From: Jutongia huaianensis
GTDB lineage: Bacteria > Bacillota > Clostridia > Lachnospirales > Lachnospiraceae
Direction of reading: 5' to 3'
Assembly (NCBI RefSeq): GCF_014384985.1
Contig: NZ_JACRSX010000003.1
Location: 62,001 to 126,000 of the forward strand
Length of the DNA stretch: 64,000 bases
Positions 8,577 through 16,882 of the stretch are shown here, piece by piece. The first letter of the stretch is position 1, and every line of letters begins with the position of its first letter. The notes under the pieces are model-generated. The model was given only the letters and a program-made list of their open reading frames with translations, searched no databases and was not told the DNA's origin. Both the position numbers and the translations under genes were made by a program.

Positions 8577-9205
8577 TCATGGCTGCTTATCTTATCTGCC
8601 TGATTGTGGGATACTTCTGTGGATGCATCTCAACAGGATATTTTGTGGGAAAATTTTATCATATGGATATCAGAACGAAGGGAAGTGGAAATGCAGGGAC
8701 TACCAATGTACTGCGTAATCTCGGCAAGCTTCCGGCTCTGATCACCTTTGTAGGAGATCTGGCAAAGGCAATCGTGCCAATCCTTGTGATCCGTCTGGCG
8801 TTCGCACCGGAGCAATGGTACCTCTGGTGTCTGTACTGTGGGCTCGGTGTGGTTCTGGGGCATAATTATCCGTTTTATCTGGGATTTAAAGGTGGCAAGG
8901 GTATTGCTGTGACAGCAGCGGTTGTAATGTCTGCGTGTCATCCGCTGATGATCCCGATCGGTCTTGCAATTTTTATTATTATGGTAGCACTGACCCGTTA
9001 TGTATCGGTGGGATCTCTTTTTGTAGCCTGGTATATTCCTGCCAATACACTTGTATTATACAGGGACAATCCCTATTTCGTACATATGATGGTAGTCAGC
9101 CTGATCTTTACGGCTCTGGCATATTTCCAGCACCGCAACAATATCGTCCGGCTGATCCATGGAAATGAAAATCCACTTTGGGGGAAGAAAAAGAACGAAC
9201 AATAA
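8573..9205 (+). CDS. plsY: Acyl-phosphate:glycerol-3-phosphate acyltransferase
   Basis: Integral membrane enzyme that makes lysophosphatidate from acyl-phosphate and glycerol 3-phosphate, the first step of phospholipid synthesis. 210 residues with several hydrophobic helices. Conserved loops are present: GSGNAGTTNVLRNLGK, GHNYPFYLGFKGGKGIA and a late cytoplasmic motif. TTG at 8573 overlaps the der stop (TTGA); an ATG at 8579 is an equally plausible start. The order plsY-gpsA puts two glycerolipid genes together, GpsA supplying the substrate. Confidence 0.95.
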   Translation: MIMAAYLICLIVGYFCGCISTGYFVGKFYHMDIRTKGSGNAGTTNVLRNLGKLPALITFVGDLAKAIVPILVIRLAFAPEQWYLWCLYCGLGVVLGHNYPFYLGFKGGKGIAVTAAVVMSACHPLMIPIGLAIFIIMVALTRYVSVGSLFVAWYIPANTLVLYRDNPYFVHMMVVSLIFTALAYFQHRNNIVRLIHGNENPLWGKKKNEQ

Positions 9206-9238
9206 GTGTATTTATAAAAGTAGATAGGAGAATAGCTT

Positions 9239-10252
9239 ATGAGTAAGGTGAGTTTTCTGGGGGCCGGAAGCTGGGGGACAGCACTGGCGATTATGTTGGC
9301 AAAAAATGGACATGATGTAACGCTTTGGTCTGCAATTGAGTCCGAGATTGATATGCTGGCGGAGTACAGAGAGCATAAAAACAGACTGCCGGGAGCAAAG
9401 CTGCCGGATTCGATTAAGCTTACGAAGGATCTGAAGGAAGCGTGTACCGGATATGATCTGATCGTCTTTGCAGTGGCATCGCCTTTTGTACGTCAGACAG
9501 CCCAAAATGCCAGTCAGTATATCACGGAAGGACAGCGCATTGTAAATGTGGCAAAAGGCATTGAAAATGATACACTCTGCACGTTGAGAGATGTGATCCT
9601 TGCGGAGATGCCGCAGGCAGATGTTTCTGTTTTATCCGGACCAAGCCACGCTGAGGAGGTAGCAGTAGGTGTGCCGACGACAGTTGTAGTAGGTTCGGTG
9701 AAGAGAGAATCTGCGGAGCTTGTGCAGGAAATCTTTATGAATGACAGATTCCGCGTGTACACCAGTTCAGACATTATTGGGATTGAGCTGGGAGGATCCA
9801 TTAAAAATGTCATTGCCCTGGCGGCAGGTGTCATAGATGGTATGGGATTCGGAGATAATACCCGTGCGGCACTGATAACAAGAGGAATCACGGAGATCAG
9901 CCGTCTTGGTGTCAAGATGGGCGGCCGGATGGAGACTTTTATGGGACTTTCCGGAATCGGAGATCTGATCGTTACCTGTACCAGTGAGCACAGCAGAAAC
10001 CATACTGCCGGTTATCTCATCGGAAAGGGATATACCACGGAGGCAGCTATGAAGGAGGTCAACCAGGTGGTTGAGGGAGTCCATTCGGCAAGGGCAGCAA
10101 TGGCACTGGCGCAGAAGTATCAGGTCAGTATGCCGATCGTGGAGCAGATCAATAAGGTTTTATTTGAGAATCTGCCAATCCTGGATGCGGTCCATGGTCT
10201 GCTGGTAAGGGACAAGTGCAACGAATATCCGGGACTGGACTGGAACGAATAA
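9239..10252 (+). CDS. gpsA: NAD(P)H-dependent glycerol-3-phosphate dehydrogenase
   Basis: Makes sn-glycerol 3-phosphate from dihydroxyacetone phosphate for phospholipids. 337 residues. N-terminal Rossmann motif GAGSWGTALA, then the substrate-binding GPSHAEEVA segment and the catalytic Lys in GGSIKNVIALAAG, with the C-terminal helical domain intact. ATG follows AGGAG, 34 bp after plsY. In many spore-forming relatives spoIVA follows gpsA; here a small unrelated membrane protein does. Confidence 0.97.
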   Translation: MSKVSFLGAGSWGTALAIMLAKNGHDVTLWSAIESEIDMLAEYREHKNRLPGAKLPDSIKLTKDLKEACTGYDLIVFAVASPFVRQTAQNASQYITEGQRIVNVAKGIENDTLCTLRDVILAEMPQADVSVLSGPSHAEEVAVGVPTTVVVGSVKRESAELVQEIFMNDRFRVYTSSDIIGIELGGSIKNVIALAAGVIDGMGFGDNTRAALITRGITEISRLGVKMGGRMETFMGLSGIGDLIVTCTSEHSRNHTAGYLIGKGYTTEAAMKEVNQVVEGVHSARAAMALAQKYQVSMPIVEQINKVLFENLPILDAVHGLLVRDKCNEYPGLDWNE

Positions 10253-10373
10253 ATAGCTTTTCCATTCATATAATGTGATACAAGGGTCAAAAGACAGGTA
10301 GCAATCCAATCCACGGATCAGATGGAGGTAAAAAATCTTTTGAATCTTGCATCATAGGAATGGAGGAGATTAT

Positions 10374-10775
10374 ATGCAGCAGATGGATCAACAAATGAAT
10401 CGTCAGCAGAAAATAATGGCGGCAAAGGCATCTTTTCGACAGACAGGTGACAATGCCGGCTTTTTCTATAGAGGGGACTTCAAAGGAAATTCCTTTGAGG
10501 GGGCAGGATCTGTAGAGGAAGAAAATCCACAGACGCCGGTATTTCATTTTGGACTGGTGCGCTTTATGGCGTCACTGATGCTGCTATTGCTTCTTTTGGC
10601 AGCATTTTCCAGAGATTTTTCTTATCGGGGCTTTGGGCAGGAGTATGTCCGGAAGTGCATGCAGGACGAGTCAGCATGGAATCGTCTGGAGAGCAAAGTT
10701 CAAAAGGTCTGCCGGAATGTCAGTCAAAAGCCGTTTTGGAGTGAGACATTTGAAAAAGAAAGGATTTCAAAATAA
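10374..10775 (+). CDS. Small single-pass membrane protein, unknown function
   Basis: 133 residues with no family I recognise. The first 60 residues are polar and Gln-rich near the start, residues about 60-79 form one strongly hydrophobic helix (ASLMLLLLLLAAF), and the last 50 residues are charged with two Cys. I chose ATG 10374 because GGAGGA ends 6 bp before it; an upstream in-frame TTG runs through that site. It ends one base before the radical-SAM ATG, so the two are probably coupled. Likely orientation is N-terminus inside. Confidence 0.7.
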   Translation: MQQMDQQMNRQQKIMAAKASFRQTGDNAGFFYRGDFKGNSFEGAGSVEEENPQTPVFHFGLVRFMASLMLLLLLLAAFSRDFSYRGFGQEYVRKCMQDESAWNRLESKVQKVCRNVSQKPFWSETFEKERISK

Positions 10776-10776
10776 C

Positions 10777-12657
10777 ATGAGTACGAGAAAATTAGCATTG
10801 TCGGATGAAATACTTTTATCGGTGGAAAAACCGGCGAGATATATTGGAAACGAGATTAATATGGTCAAAAAGGATCCGGCGGCGGTGGATGTGCGTTTTT
10901 GTATGTGCTTCCCCGATGTGTATGAGATCGGAATGTCTCATCTGGGGATCCAGATCCTTTATGATATGTTTAATCAGTGGGATGATGTTTATTGCGAGAG
11001 AGTCTATTCGCCATGGGTGGATCTGGATCGGATTATGAGAGAAAAGCATATCCCACTTTTTGCATTGGAAACGCAGGACCCCATTAAAAACTTTGATTTT
11101 TTAGGGATCACGCTCCAGTATGAAATGTGTTATACCAATATTCTGCAGATTCTGGATCTGTCAGGAATTCCTCTGAAGGCGTCAGAGCGTACCATGGAAG
11201 ATCCGTTTGTGATCGGAGGTGGTCCGTGCAGTTACAATCCGGAACCGATCGCAGATTTCTTTGATATGTTTTATATTGGAGAGGGAGAGACACAGTACCG
11301 CCGGATGATGGATGAGTACAAGGAATGGAAGAAATCAGGAGGAGACCGTATTGCTTTTCTCAAAAGAGCAGCGCAGATTCCGGGTATCTATGTGCCAATG
11401 TTTTATGAAGCATCCTACCATGAGGATGGAACGCTGGCATCCTTTGAACCGATTGTGCCGGAGGCGCCAAGAACGGTTATGAAGGAAGTAGAAATGGATA
11501 TGGAGCATACCTATTATCCGGAGAAGCCGTTAGTGCCGTACATCAAGGTGACACAGGACCGGGTGGTTCTGGAGATCCAGAGAGGATGTATTCGTGGCTG
11601 CCGTTTTTGTCAGGCAGGGGTACTTTACCGGCCGATCCGTCCCCGTAAGCTGGAGTTTTTGAAGGAGCGTGCCATCAAGATGCTGGAGTCCACCGGTCAT
11701 GAGGAGATCACACTCAGCTCATTAAGCTCCAGTGATTATAAGGAGCTGCCGGAGTTAGTGTACTGGCTGATTGACGAGTGCAGCAAAAACGGGATCAATA
11801 TTGCACTTCCGTCTCTGCGTATTGATGCATTTTCTCTGGATGTTATGTCTAAGGTGCAGGACGTGCGAAAGAGTAGTCTGACCTTTGCTCCGGAGGCAGG
11901 ATCCCAGCGAATGCGGAATGTCATTAATAAGGGACTGACCGAGGAAAATATTCTGAATGGCGCTATGGATGCCTTCCGGGGAGGCTGGACCCGTGTGAAG
12001 CTTTATTTTATGCTGGGACTGCCGGGAGAGACCTATGATGATATTGAGGAAATTGCCATTCTGTCGGACAAGATTGCCAGAGAATATTATACGATCCCGA
12101 AGGAAGAGAGAAAAGGCAAGGTTAATATCGTAACAAGTACTTCGATCTTTGTGCCAAAGCCGTTTACACCGTTCCAGTGGGCAAGAATGAATTCCCAGCA
12201 GGAGGCAGTAGAAAAGAGAAATTTCCTGCTTGGCAAGGTCAAGAGCCAGCTTAATGCAAAGAGTATTAAATATAATTGCCATGATGCAGATGTATCTGTC
12301 CTGGAGGGCGTATTTGCCAGAGGAGACCGCAGGCTGAATGATGTGATCCTGCAGGCATATCAAGAGGGGTGTATTTATGACGCATGGACAGAATATTTTA
12401 AATATGATGTATGGCAGAAATCATTTGCGGATCATCACCTGACCATGGATTTTTACAATGACAGGGAGCGCAGTGAGGACGAGCTGTTCCCATGGGATTT
12501 TATTGACTGCGGTGTGACGAAGAGCTTTTTGCTGCGGGAGTATCATAGAGCCAAAGAGGCAGTTGTGACACCAAACTGTCGTCAGCAGTGTGCCGGTTGT
12601 GGTGCCGCACGTTTTGGTGGTGGTGTCTGTACCGAAAAAAGGGAAAATGTTGTCTGA
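10777..12657 (+). CDS. Radical SAM protein, TIGR03960 family
   Basis: Radical SAM enzyme of unknown reaction, 626 residues. N-terminal region resembles a cobalamin-binding-like domain (FPDVYEIGMSHLGIQILYD), followed by the radical SAM core with C271, C275 and C278 in RGCIRGCRFCQAG and GGW-RVKLYFMLGLPGE. A Cys cluster near the end (CRQQCAGCGAA) may bind metal. The start is ATG 10777, one base after the preceding stop; a longer frame begins inside that gene but is not credible. In some bacteria this family is fused to the DUF2344 protein encoded next. Its link to RNase G suggests RNA or tRNA modification, but that is inference. Confidence 0.88.
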   Translation: MSTRKLALSDEILLSVEKPARYIGNEINMVKKDPAAVDVRFCMCFPDVYEIGMSHLGIQILYDMFNQWDDVYCERVYSPWVDLDRIMREKHIPLFALETQDPIKNFDFLGITLQYEMCYTNILQILDLSGIPLKASERTMEDPFVIGGGPCSYNPEPIADFFDMFYIGEGETQYRRMMDEYKEWKKSGGDRIAFLKRAAQIPGIYVPMFYEASYHEDGTLASFEPIVPEAPRTVMKEVEMDMEHTYYPEKPLVPYIKVTQDRVVLEIQRGCIRGCRFCQAGVLYRPIRPRKLEFLKERAIKMLESTGHEEITLSSLSSSDYKELPELVYWLIDECSKNGINIALPSLRIDAFSLDVMSKVQDVRKSSLTFAPEAGSQRMRNVINKGLTEENILNGAMDAFRGGWTRVKLYFMLGLPGETYDDIEEIAILSDKIAREYYTIPKEERKGKVNIVTSTSIFVPKPFTPFQWARMNSQQEAVEKRNFLLGKVKSQLNAKSIKYNCHDADVSVLEGVFARGDRRLNDVILQAYQEGCIYDAWTEYFKYDVWQKSFADHHLTMDFYNDRERSEDELFPWDFIDCGVTKSFLLREYHRAKEAVVTPNCRQQCAGCGAARFGGGVCTEKRENVV

Positions 12658-12699
12658 CAGAGCAGATCAAGTTGAAATGGAAAGGCATGGTTATAGAAC

Positions 12700-13503
12700 A
12701 TGAAAGCAAGAATTAAATTTTCAAAATGTGGATCGATGCGGTTTATCGGACATCTGGATGTAATGCGTTATTTCCAGAAGGCATTCCGGCGGGCGCATAT
12801 TCCGGTAAGTTACAGTAAAGGATACTCGCCGCATCAGATCCTTTCTTTTACCTCTCCGCTGGGAATTGGTCTCACCAGTGATGCAGAATATATGGATATG
12901 GAGCTGGAGGAGTGTCCGGAGCCGGAACGTATGGTAGACTGGATCAATTCCCAGATGAATGACGAGATCCGGGTGAAGGATTTTGTTCTGCTGCCAGATG
13001 ATTCCAAACCATCTATGGCGATGTTAGCGGGCTGTGATTATCTGGTGGCGTTAAAGCCGGACAAGGTGTCCGTATTTCGGGACAGGGCAGATATGGAGCT
13101 GGTTTTGGCGGATTTTCTGGCACAGCCGGAGATCCTCGTGACCAAAAAGACAAAGCGGTCGGAGAAGCAGGTAGATATTAAGCCGAATATTTATTATCTC
13201 AGTGCTGCGATGGAGGACTTTCAGACACAGACAGGCAGGGAATATGGCAGCCTGTGTCTTGATACAGAGGAATATCAGCCGGTGTTCTACTGTCAGTTAA
13301 CCGCAGGAAGTGTGCTAAACATCAAGCCGGAGCTTGTGATGCAGGCACTGTGCCAATTTGTGGACACACCGTATGATCCGCTGGATTATCAGATCCATCG
13401 TCTGGAAATGTATGGGGATGCCAACGGCAAAAAAGGAGAGATCCATCTTCTCCATGATGAGGTGCCGTGCGAGCTGGTGCCATTGTCGGAGTATCAGAAA
13501 TGA
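12700..13503 (+). CDS. Radical-SAM-linked DUF2344/TIGR03936 protein
   Basis: 267 residues. The opening KARIKFSKCGSMRFIGHLD and YSKGYSPHQILSFTSPLGIG are typical of the family that occurs beside or fused to the TIGR03960 radical SAM protein. No catalytic motif is evident; it may be a substrate-binding partner. ATG at 12700 has only a weak upstream site (GGAAAGG, spaced far). It is followed after 83 bp by rng, as is usual for this trio. Confidence 0.85.
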   Translation: MKARIKFSKCGSMRFIGHLDVMRYFQKAFRRAHIPVSYSKGYSPHQILSFTSPLGIGLTSDAEYMDMELEECPEPERMVDWINSQMNDEIRVKDFVLLPDDSKPSMAMLAGCDYLVALKPDKVSVFRDRADMELVLADFLAQPEILVTKKTKRSEKQVDIKPNIYYLSAAMEDFQTQTGREYGSLCLDTEEYQPVFYCQLTAGSVLNIKPELVMQALCQFVDTPYDPLDYQIHRLEMYGDANGKKGEIHLLHDEVPCELVPLSEYQK

Positions 13504-13586
13504 TGGGGCTTGAGAAACGTGATATATAATAATGCTGCTGAAAACATTTTTAAAAAATATCCGTAAAAGGAAAGGAGGACGCCGTC

Positions 13587-14795
13587 ATGGAGCTTTTACT
13601 CACCAGAAAAGAAAATAAAATATTGTCTATTCTCGCCGATGAGAGACGGCTTCTCCAGATACACGCAGAGAACATGGAAGAGGATCCGAGGACGGCTGTA
13701 GTTGGTGATATTTACGTGGGAAAGGTTCGTAATGTGGTCAAAAATATCAATGCGGCCTTTGTGGAATTTGCCAAAGGTCAGATGGGATATCTTTCGTTAG
13801 GAGAAAGGGTAACACCTCTTCATACAGCCGGGGGCAGGCCTGATGATGGGCGGGTTCTCATTGGGGATGAGATCATTGTCCAGGTGAAACGGGAAGCGTT
13901 AAAGACAAAGCCGCCGGCATTGACCGGAGCCATCGACCTGACCGGCAGATATGTGGTGCTTACCGTAGGAAAAAGCGGATGCAATGTCTCCAAAAAGATC
14001 AAGGATAAAGAAAAGAGAACATATCTGCTGGAGCTTTTAGGAGAATATCAGCAGGAGGGCTTTTTGCTGATTGCCAGAACAAACAGTGCCGGGGCATCGG
14101 AGGAGACTCTCCGGCGGGAGATTGCAGGGCTGCTGCGGCGTTATGAGGCAATCTGTAAAGACGGAATGCATAAGGTGGTGTTTAGCTGTCTGGAGCAGGC
14201 ACTTCCGGCGTATCTTGCAGATATCCGGGATGGCTATGCCGCTGAGGTGGAGAGGATCGTGACGGATGATCCGGAGATTTACGGTCAGGTGTCCGGGTAT
14301 CTGACAGAAAATGATCCCGGTCAGATTGAGAAGCTTGCATTGTGGGATTCGGCACATGGAAAGCTGGATGCGGTTTATAACGTCACTAAGACGCTGGAAC
14401 ATGCCATGATGCCAAAGGTATGGCTCAAAAGCGGTGCATATCTTGTGATACAGCCTACAGAGGCTCTGGTGTCCATTGATGTCAATACAGGAAAGGCAAT
14501 TTCCAAAAAGAAAGATGTGCAGAAGACCTTCTATAAGATCAATGTGGAGGCGGCCAGAGAAATTGCAGCGCAGCTTCGTCTGCGTAATCTGTCCGGAATC
14601 ATACTGGTGGATTTTATTGATATGGAATCAGAGCAGGATCAGAAAAGTCTGCTGGAGCTTTTGCGGCAGGAGGTCCGGAAGGATCAGGTACAGACAACCG
14701 TGGTGGATATGACAAAGTTGGGATTGGTGGAAATTACACGCAAAAAGGTTCGTAAAAGTCTTTATGATCAGATAAAAGAAAGGCAGGGTGAGTGA
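13587..14795 (+). CDS. rng: Ribonuclease G/E family endoribonuclease
   Basis: Single-strand-specific endoribonuclease for rRNA and mRNA processing. 402 residues: S1 domain (DIYVGKVRNVVKNINAAFVEF, residues about 41-61 onward) and the DNase I-like catalytic part with metal-binding D298 (SIDVNTGK) and D342 (LVDFIDM). It stops at KKVRKSLYDQIKERQGE, so the zinc-link CPxC motif and small domain seen in E. coli RNase E/G are missing. ATG follows AAAGGAGG. It overlaps the next gene by 8 bp. Activity is likely; tetramer formation by the zinc link is not. Confidence 0.92.
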   Translation: MELLLTRKENKILSILADERRLLQIHAENMEEDPRTAVVGDIYVGKVRNVVKNINAAFVEFAKGQMGYLSLGERVTPLHTAGGRPDDGRVLIGDEIIVQVKREALKTKPPALTGAIDLTGRYVVLTVGKSGCNVSKKIKDKEKRTYLLELLGEYQQEGFLLIARTNSAGASEETLRREIAGLLRRYEAICKDGMHKVVFSCLEQALPAYLADIRDGYAAEVERIVTDDPEIYGQVSGYLTENDPGQIEKLALWDSAHGKLDAVYNVTKTLEHAMMPKVWLKSGAYLVIQPTEALVSIDVNTGKAISKKKDVQKTFYKINVEAAREIAAQLRLRNLSGIILVDFIDMESEQDQKSLLELLRQEVRKDQVQTTVVDMTKLGLVEITRKKVRKSLYDQIKERQGE

Positions 14796-15990
14796 TTTGA
14801 CACAGGATGAGATCATTATCAGAAAAGGAATTGTACATATTCTGGATGCAGAACTGGGATATCCTGTATTTTCCGAAGAGCTTTTAGATTTGTCACCGGA
14901 TACAAACGATTTCTTTCGTGGATTAATATATAAAATTATGTCCGGAGATGAGATGAAGAAATGCTTCTTTGATGGATTTGAAGAAAGCAGTGAATTTACG
15001 GAAGAATCTGGTGCTGCTGAGACGGAGGAGATGCCCTGGGAGAGTGACGGGGCCGATCCGGATAAGCAGACAGGGGAAAGCGCAGAATCGGTGGATTTTC
15101 TCATGGAAGCCGGAGGTGTTGAAGCAGACGGGCTAGAGACGGCAGAGAGCGTGTCTTATGCGCAGACGGATGTCTATGCCCTTGTGAAGGAGTTTTCTGA
15201 GGATAATATGGTGGAGGACAGCAAAAAGCTTGCCAAAGCATTATATGATATTATGAATGCCAATGTGACGATTCCATCGGCGGATTTTGCGGTTGTGACC
15301 TTTCAGGTACACTCTGTCCAGTATTTGGGACTGCTTAAAATGAACTATAAGGAAAGCTATGTGCACATGACACAGAACGAAGAGGGACGAAATGTTAATC
15401 AGATCATCCGCTATCGTTCCATGCTTCCTTCTGCGACGACGAAACTGTCAGAGGCAGTGATCATTGATCTGTCTGATTACAGTGTACAGGTCATCGAGAA
15501 GAAATATGAGATCAATGGAAGTAAAGTAAATTATCTGTCGGAACTTTATCTGCATTGTCATGCGGCAATGTCCTCCAAGACGAAGCTGGACATAGTGGTC
15601 AATGCGGTGAAGCAGGTGAATAATAAGCATTATTCGGAAGAACCGGTAAAGCAGTTAGAAGCAAAACGTGTGATCAAAGAGGAGATGGAAGAGACCGGTA
15701 CAGTCAGTGTGGAAAAGGTCAGTGAAAAGCTTTACGGGGATGTGCCGCAGATCAAGGAAGAGTTTGACAAAAAAATGGAAAAGTACCATATGGAGACGGC
15801 GGAGGTAACACCACAGAGTGAGCGCACCACCAAAAAATTTGAAAAGCAGTACCTGAAAACGGACACCGGCATTGAGATCAATATTCCGATGGAGCAGTAT
15901 CAGGATGCGGATCAGGTGGAGTTTATCACGAATCCGGACGGAACGATTTCCGTTTTGATCAAGAATATTAACAAGATCACGACAAGGTAA
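14788..15990 (+). CDS. Nucleoid-associated-protein-like (NA37/YejK family)
   Basis: 400 residues. The opening IIIRKGIVHILDAELGYPVFS and the middle segment with FAVVTFQVHSVQYLGLLKM and YKESYVH fit the 37-kDa nucleoid-associated family; the match is by general pattern, so moderate. Residues about 68-110 form an acidic low-complexity insert (many E, D, S and G) that looks disordered. The last third is charged and ends in a beta-rich tail. GTG 14788 overlaps the rng stop; TTG at 14797, preceded by AGGGTGA, is an alternative. It ends this operon. Confidence 0.65.
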   Translation: MSDLTQDEIIIRKGIVHILDAELGYPVFSEELLDLSPDTNDFFRGLIYKIMSGDEMKKCFFDGFEESSEFTEESGAAETEEMPWESDGADPDKQTGESAESVDFLMEAGGVEADGLETAESVSYAQTDVYALVKEFSEDNMVEDSKKLAKALYDIMNANVTIPSADFAVVTFQVHSVQYLGLLKMNYKESYVHMTQNEEGRNVNQIIRYRSMLPSATTKLSEAVIIDLSDYSVQVIEKKYEINGSKVNYLSELYLHCHAAMSSKTKLDIVVNAVKQVNNKHYSEEPVKQLEAKRVIKEEMEETGTVSVEKVSEKLYGDVPQIKEEFDKKMEKYHMETAEVTPQSERTTKKFEKQYLKTDTGIEINIPMEQYQDADQVEFITNPDGTISVLIKNINKITTR

Positions 15991-16080
15991 ATATAGATGC
16001 TATAAATACTATAGTTAATTTATGGATAGTTTGATATTTCAAAAATAAAATGGAAAAATTGGAAAGGCACAGGGATTCAT

Positions 16081-16359
16081 ATGTTTCGCTTATGGGCAAA
16101 AATATTTAAGGATAACAGGATGCTTCAAGATCTGACAATCTGCGATGACAGCCGGGAGAAAAACAGAACAAAAAAGGTGTTTGATGCGGTGGATGAGGTG
16201 TGTTATGCCTTTGATCTGAGCCGGCCGATCTGGCTGGATTCCAATATTAAAGAATTTCAGAGGGTGGATAAGACACGGTTCCGGAAGGATAATTTTATTG
16301 ATGATATTGAATTTGACTTTCTGGAAATACATGTCATTGAGGAAGATGATACTTATTGA
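16081..16359 (+). CDS. Small conserved-type protein, unknown function
   Basis: 92 residues, acidic at both ends (CDDSREKNRTKKVFDAVDEV and FIDDIEFDFLEIHVIEEDD). No membrane segment or signal peptide. ATG 16081 follows GGAAAGG at distance. A hairpin with a T-rich tail follows, so it is a separate short transcript or the end of the preceding one. I do not recognise the family; the WLDSNIKEFQRVDKTRFRKD segment looks like a compact alpha/beta domain. Confidence 0.7.
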   Translation: MFRLWAKIFKDNRMLQDLTICDDSREKNRTKKVFDAVDEVCYAFDLSRPIWLDSNIKEFQRVDKTRFRKDNFIDDIEFDFLEIHVIEEDDTY

Positions 16360-16408
16360 CAATAACAGCAGTGAAGATAATTTATGATGATTTGGGTGGC
16401 GGGGATAG

Positions 16409-16455
16409 AAAGCTTTCTGTTCTGTAAAAATACGGGGCGGAGAGCTTTTTCTTTT
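16409..16455 (+). terminator. Terminator after the small gene, before rnpB
   Basis: Arms AAAGCTTTCTG (16409-16419) and CGGAGAGCTTT (16438-16448) pair over 11 bp with two G-U pairs, followed by TTCTTTTT. It separates the upstream gene from the rnpB promoter. Confidence 0.6.
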
Positions 16456-16468
16456 TGATCATTCCGAC

Positions 16469-16497
16469 TTTACTTTTCCCGTCCCTCGTGGTAAAAT
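16469..16497 (+). promoter_or_regulatory. Promoter of rnpB
   Basis: TTTACT, 17-bp spacer, TAAAAT. The expected start, about 16504, coincides with the first base of the predicted RNase P RNA. Confidence 0.7.
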
Positions 16498-16505
16498 GGG
16501 CGTTG

Positions 16506-16850
16506 ACGAGCAGCACAGACAATCGCAGCTGCAGGTGCCGAAAGGCCGCAGGTGAGGAAAGTCCGGGCTTCACAGGGCAGGATGCCGGATAACGTCCGGT
16601 GGAGGTGACTCCCAGGCCAGTGCAACAGAAAAGAACCGCCAGATTCGTCTGGTAAGGGTGAAAAGGCGAGGTAAGAGCTCACCGCGTCTCCGGTAACGGA
16701 GATGGCTGTGTAAACCCCATCCGAAGCAAGACCGAACAGGGACCATACGGCGGCCCGCCGTGTTCCGGGTAGGTTGCTTGAGACTGCCGGTAACGGCAGT
16801 CCTAGATAGATGATTGTCTGATACAGAACCCGGCTTACAGTGCTGCTCCT
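16506..16850 (+). ncRNA. rnpB: RNase P RNA, bacterial type A
   Basis: Catalytic RNA that removes 5' leaders from pre-tRNA. The P1 helix closes the molecule: GAGCAGCAC (16508-16516) pairs perfectly with GTGCTGCTC (16840-16848). Conserved core segments are present in order: GAGGAAAGTCCGGGCT near 16553, GGTGAAAAGGCGAGGTAAGA near 16657, TAAACCCCATCCGAAGCAAG near 16711, and AGATAGATGATTG with ACAGAACCCGGCTTA near 16804-16837. The overall size of about 345 nt and helix order match type A rather than the Bacillus type B. Confidence 0.95.
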
Positions 16851-16882
16851 TATTGATTGATAGAAAACGGAGAGATAAAGAT

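Noticed and set aside
11755..12363. A 202-codon minus-strand frame inside the radical-SAM gene
   Set aside because: It is fully antisense to a conserved enzyme and its product has no family features.
16814..16882. N-terminal extension of MutS
   Set aside because: The extra 23 codons lie inside the 3' part of rnpB, including the P1 strand; ATG 16883 has its own site and gives a normal MutS start.
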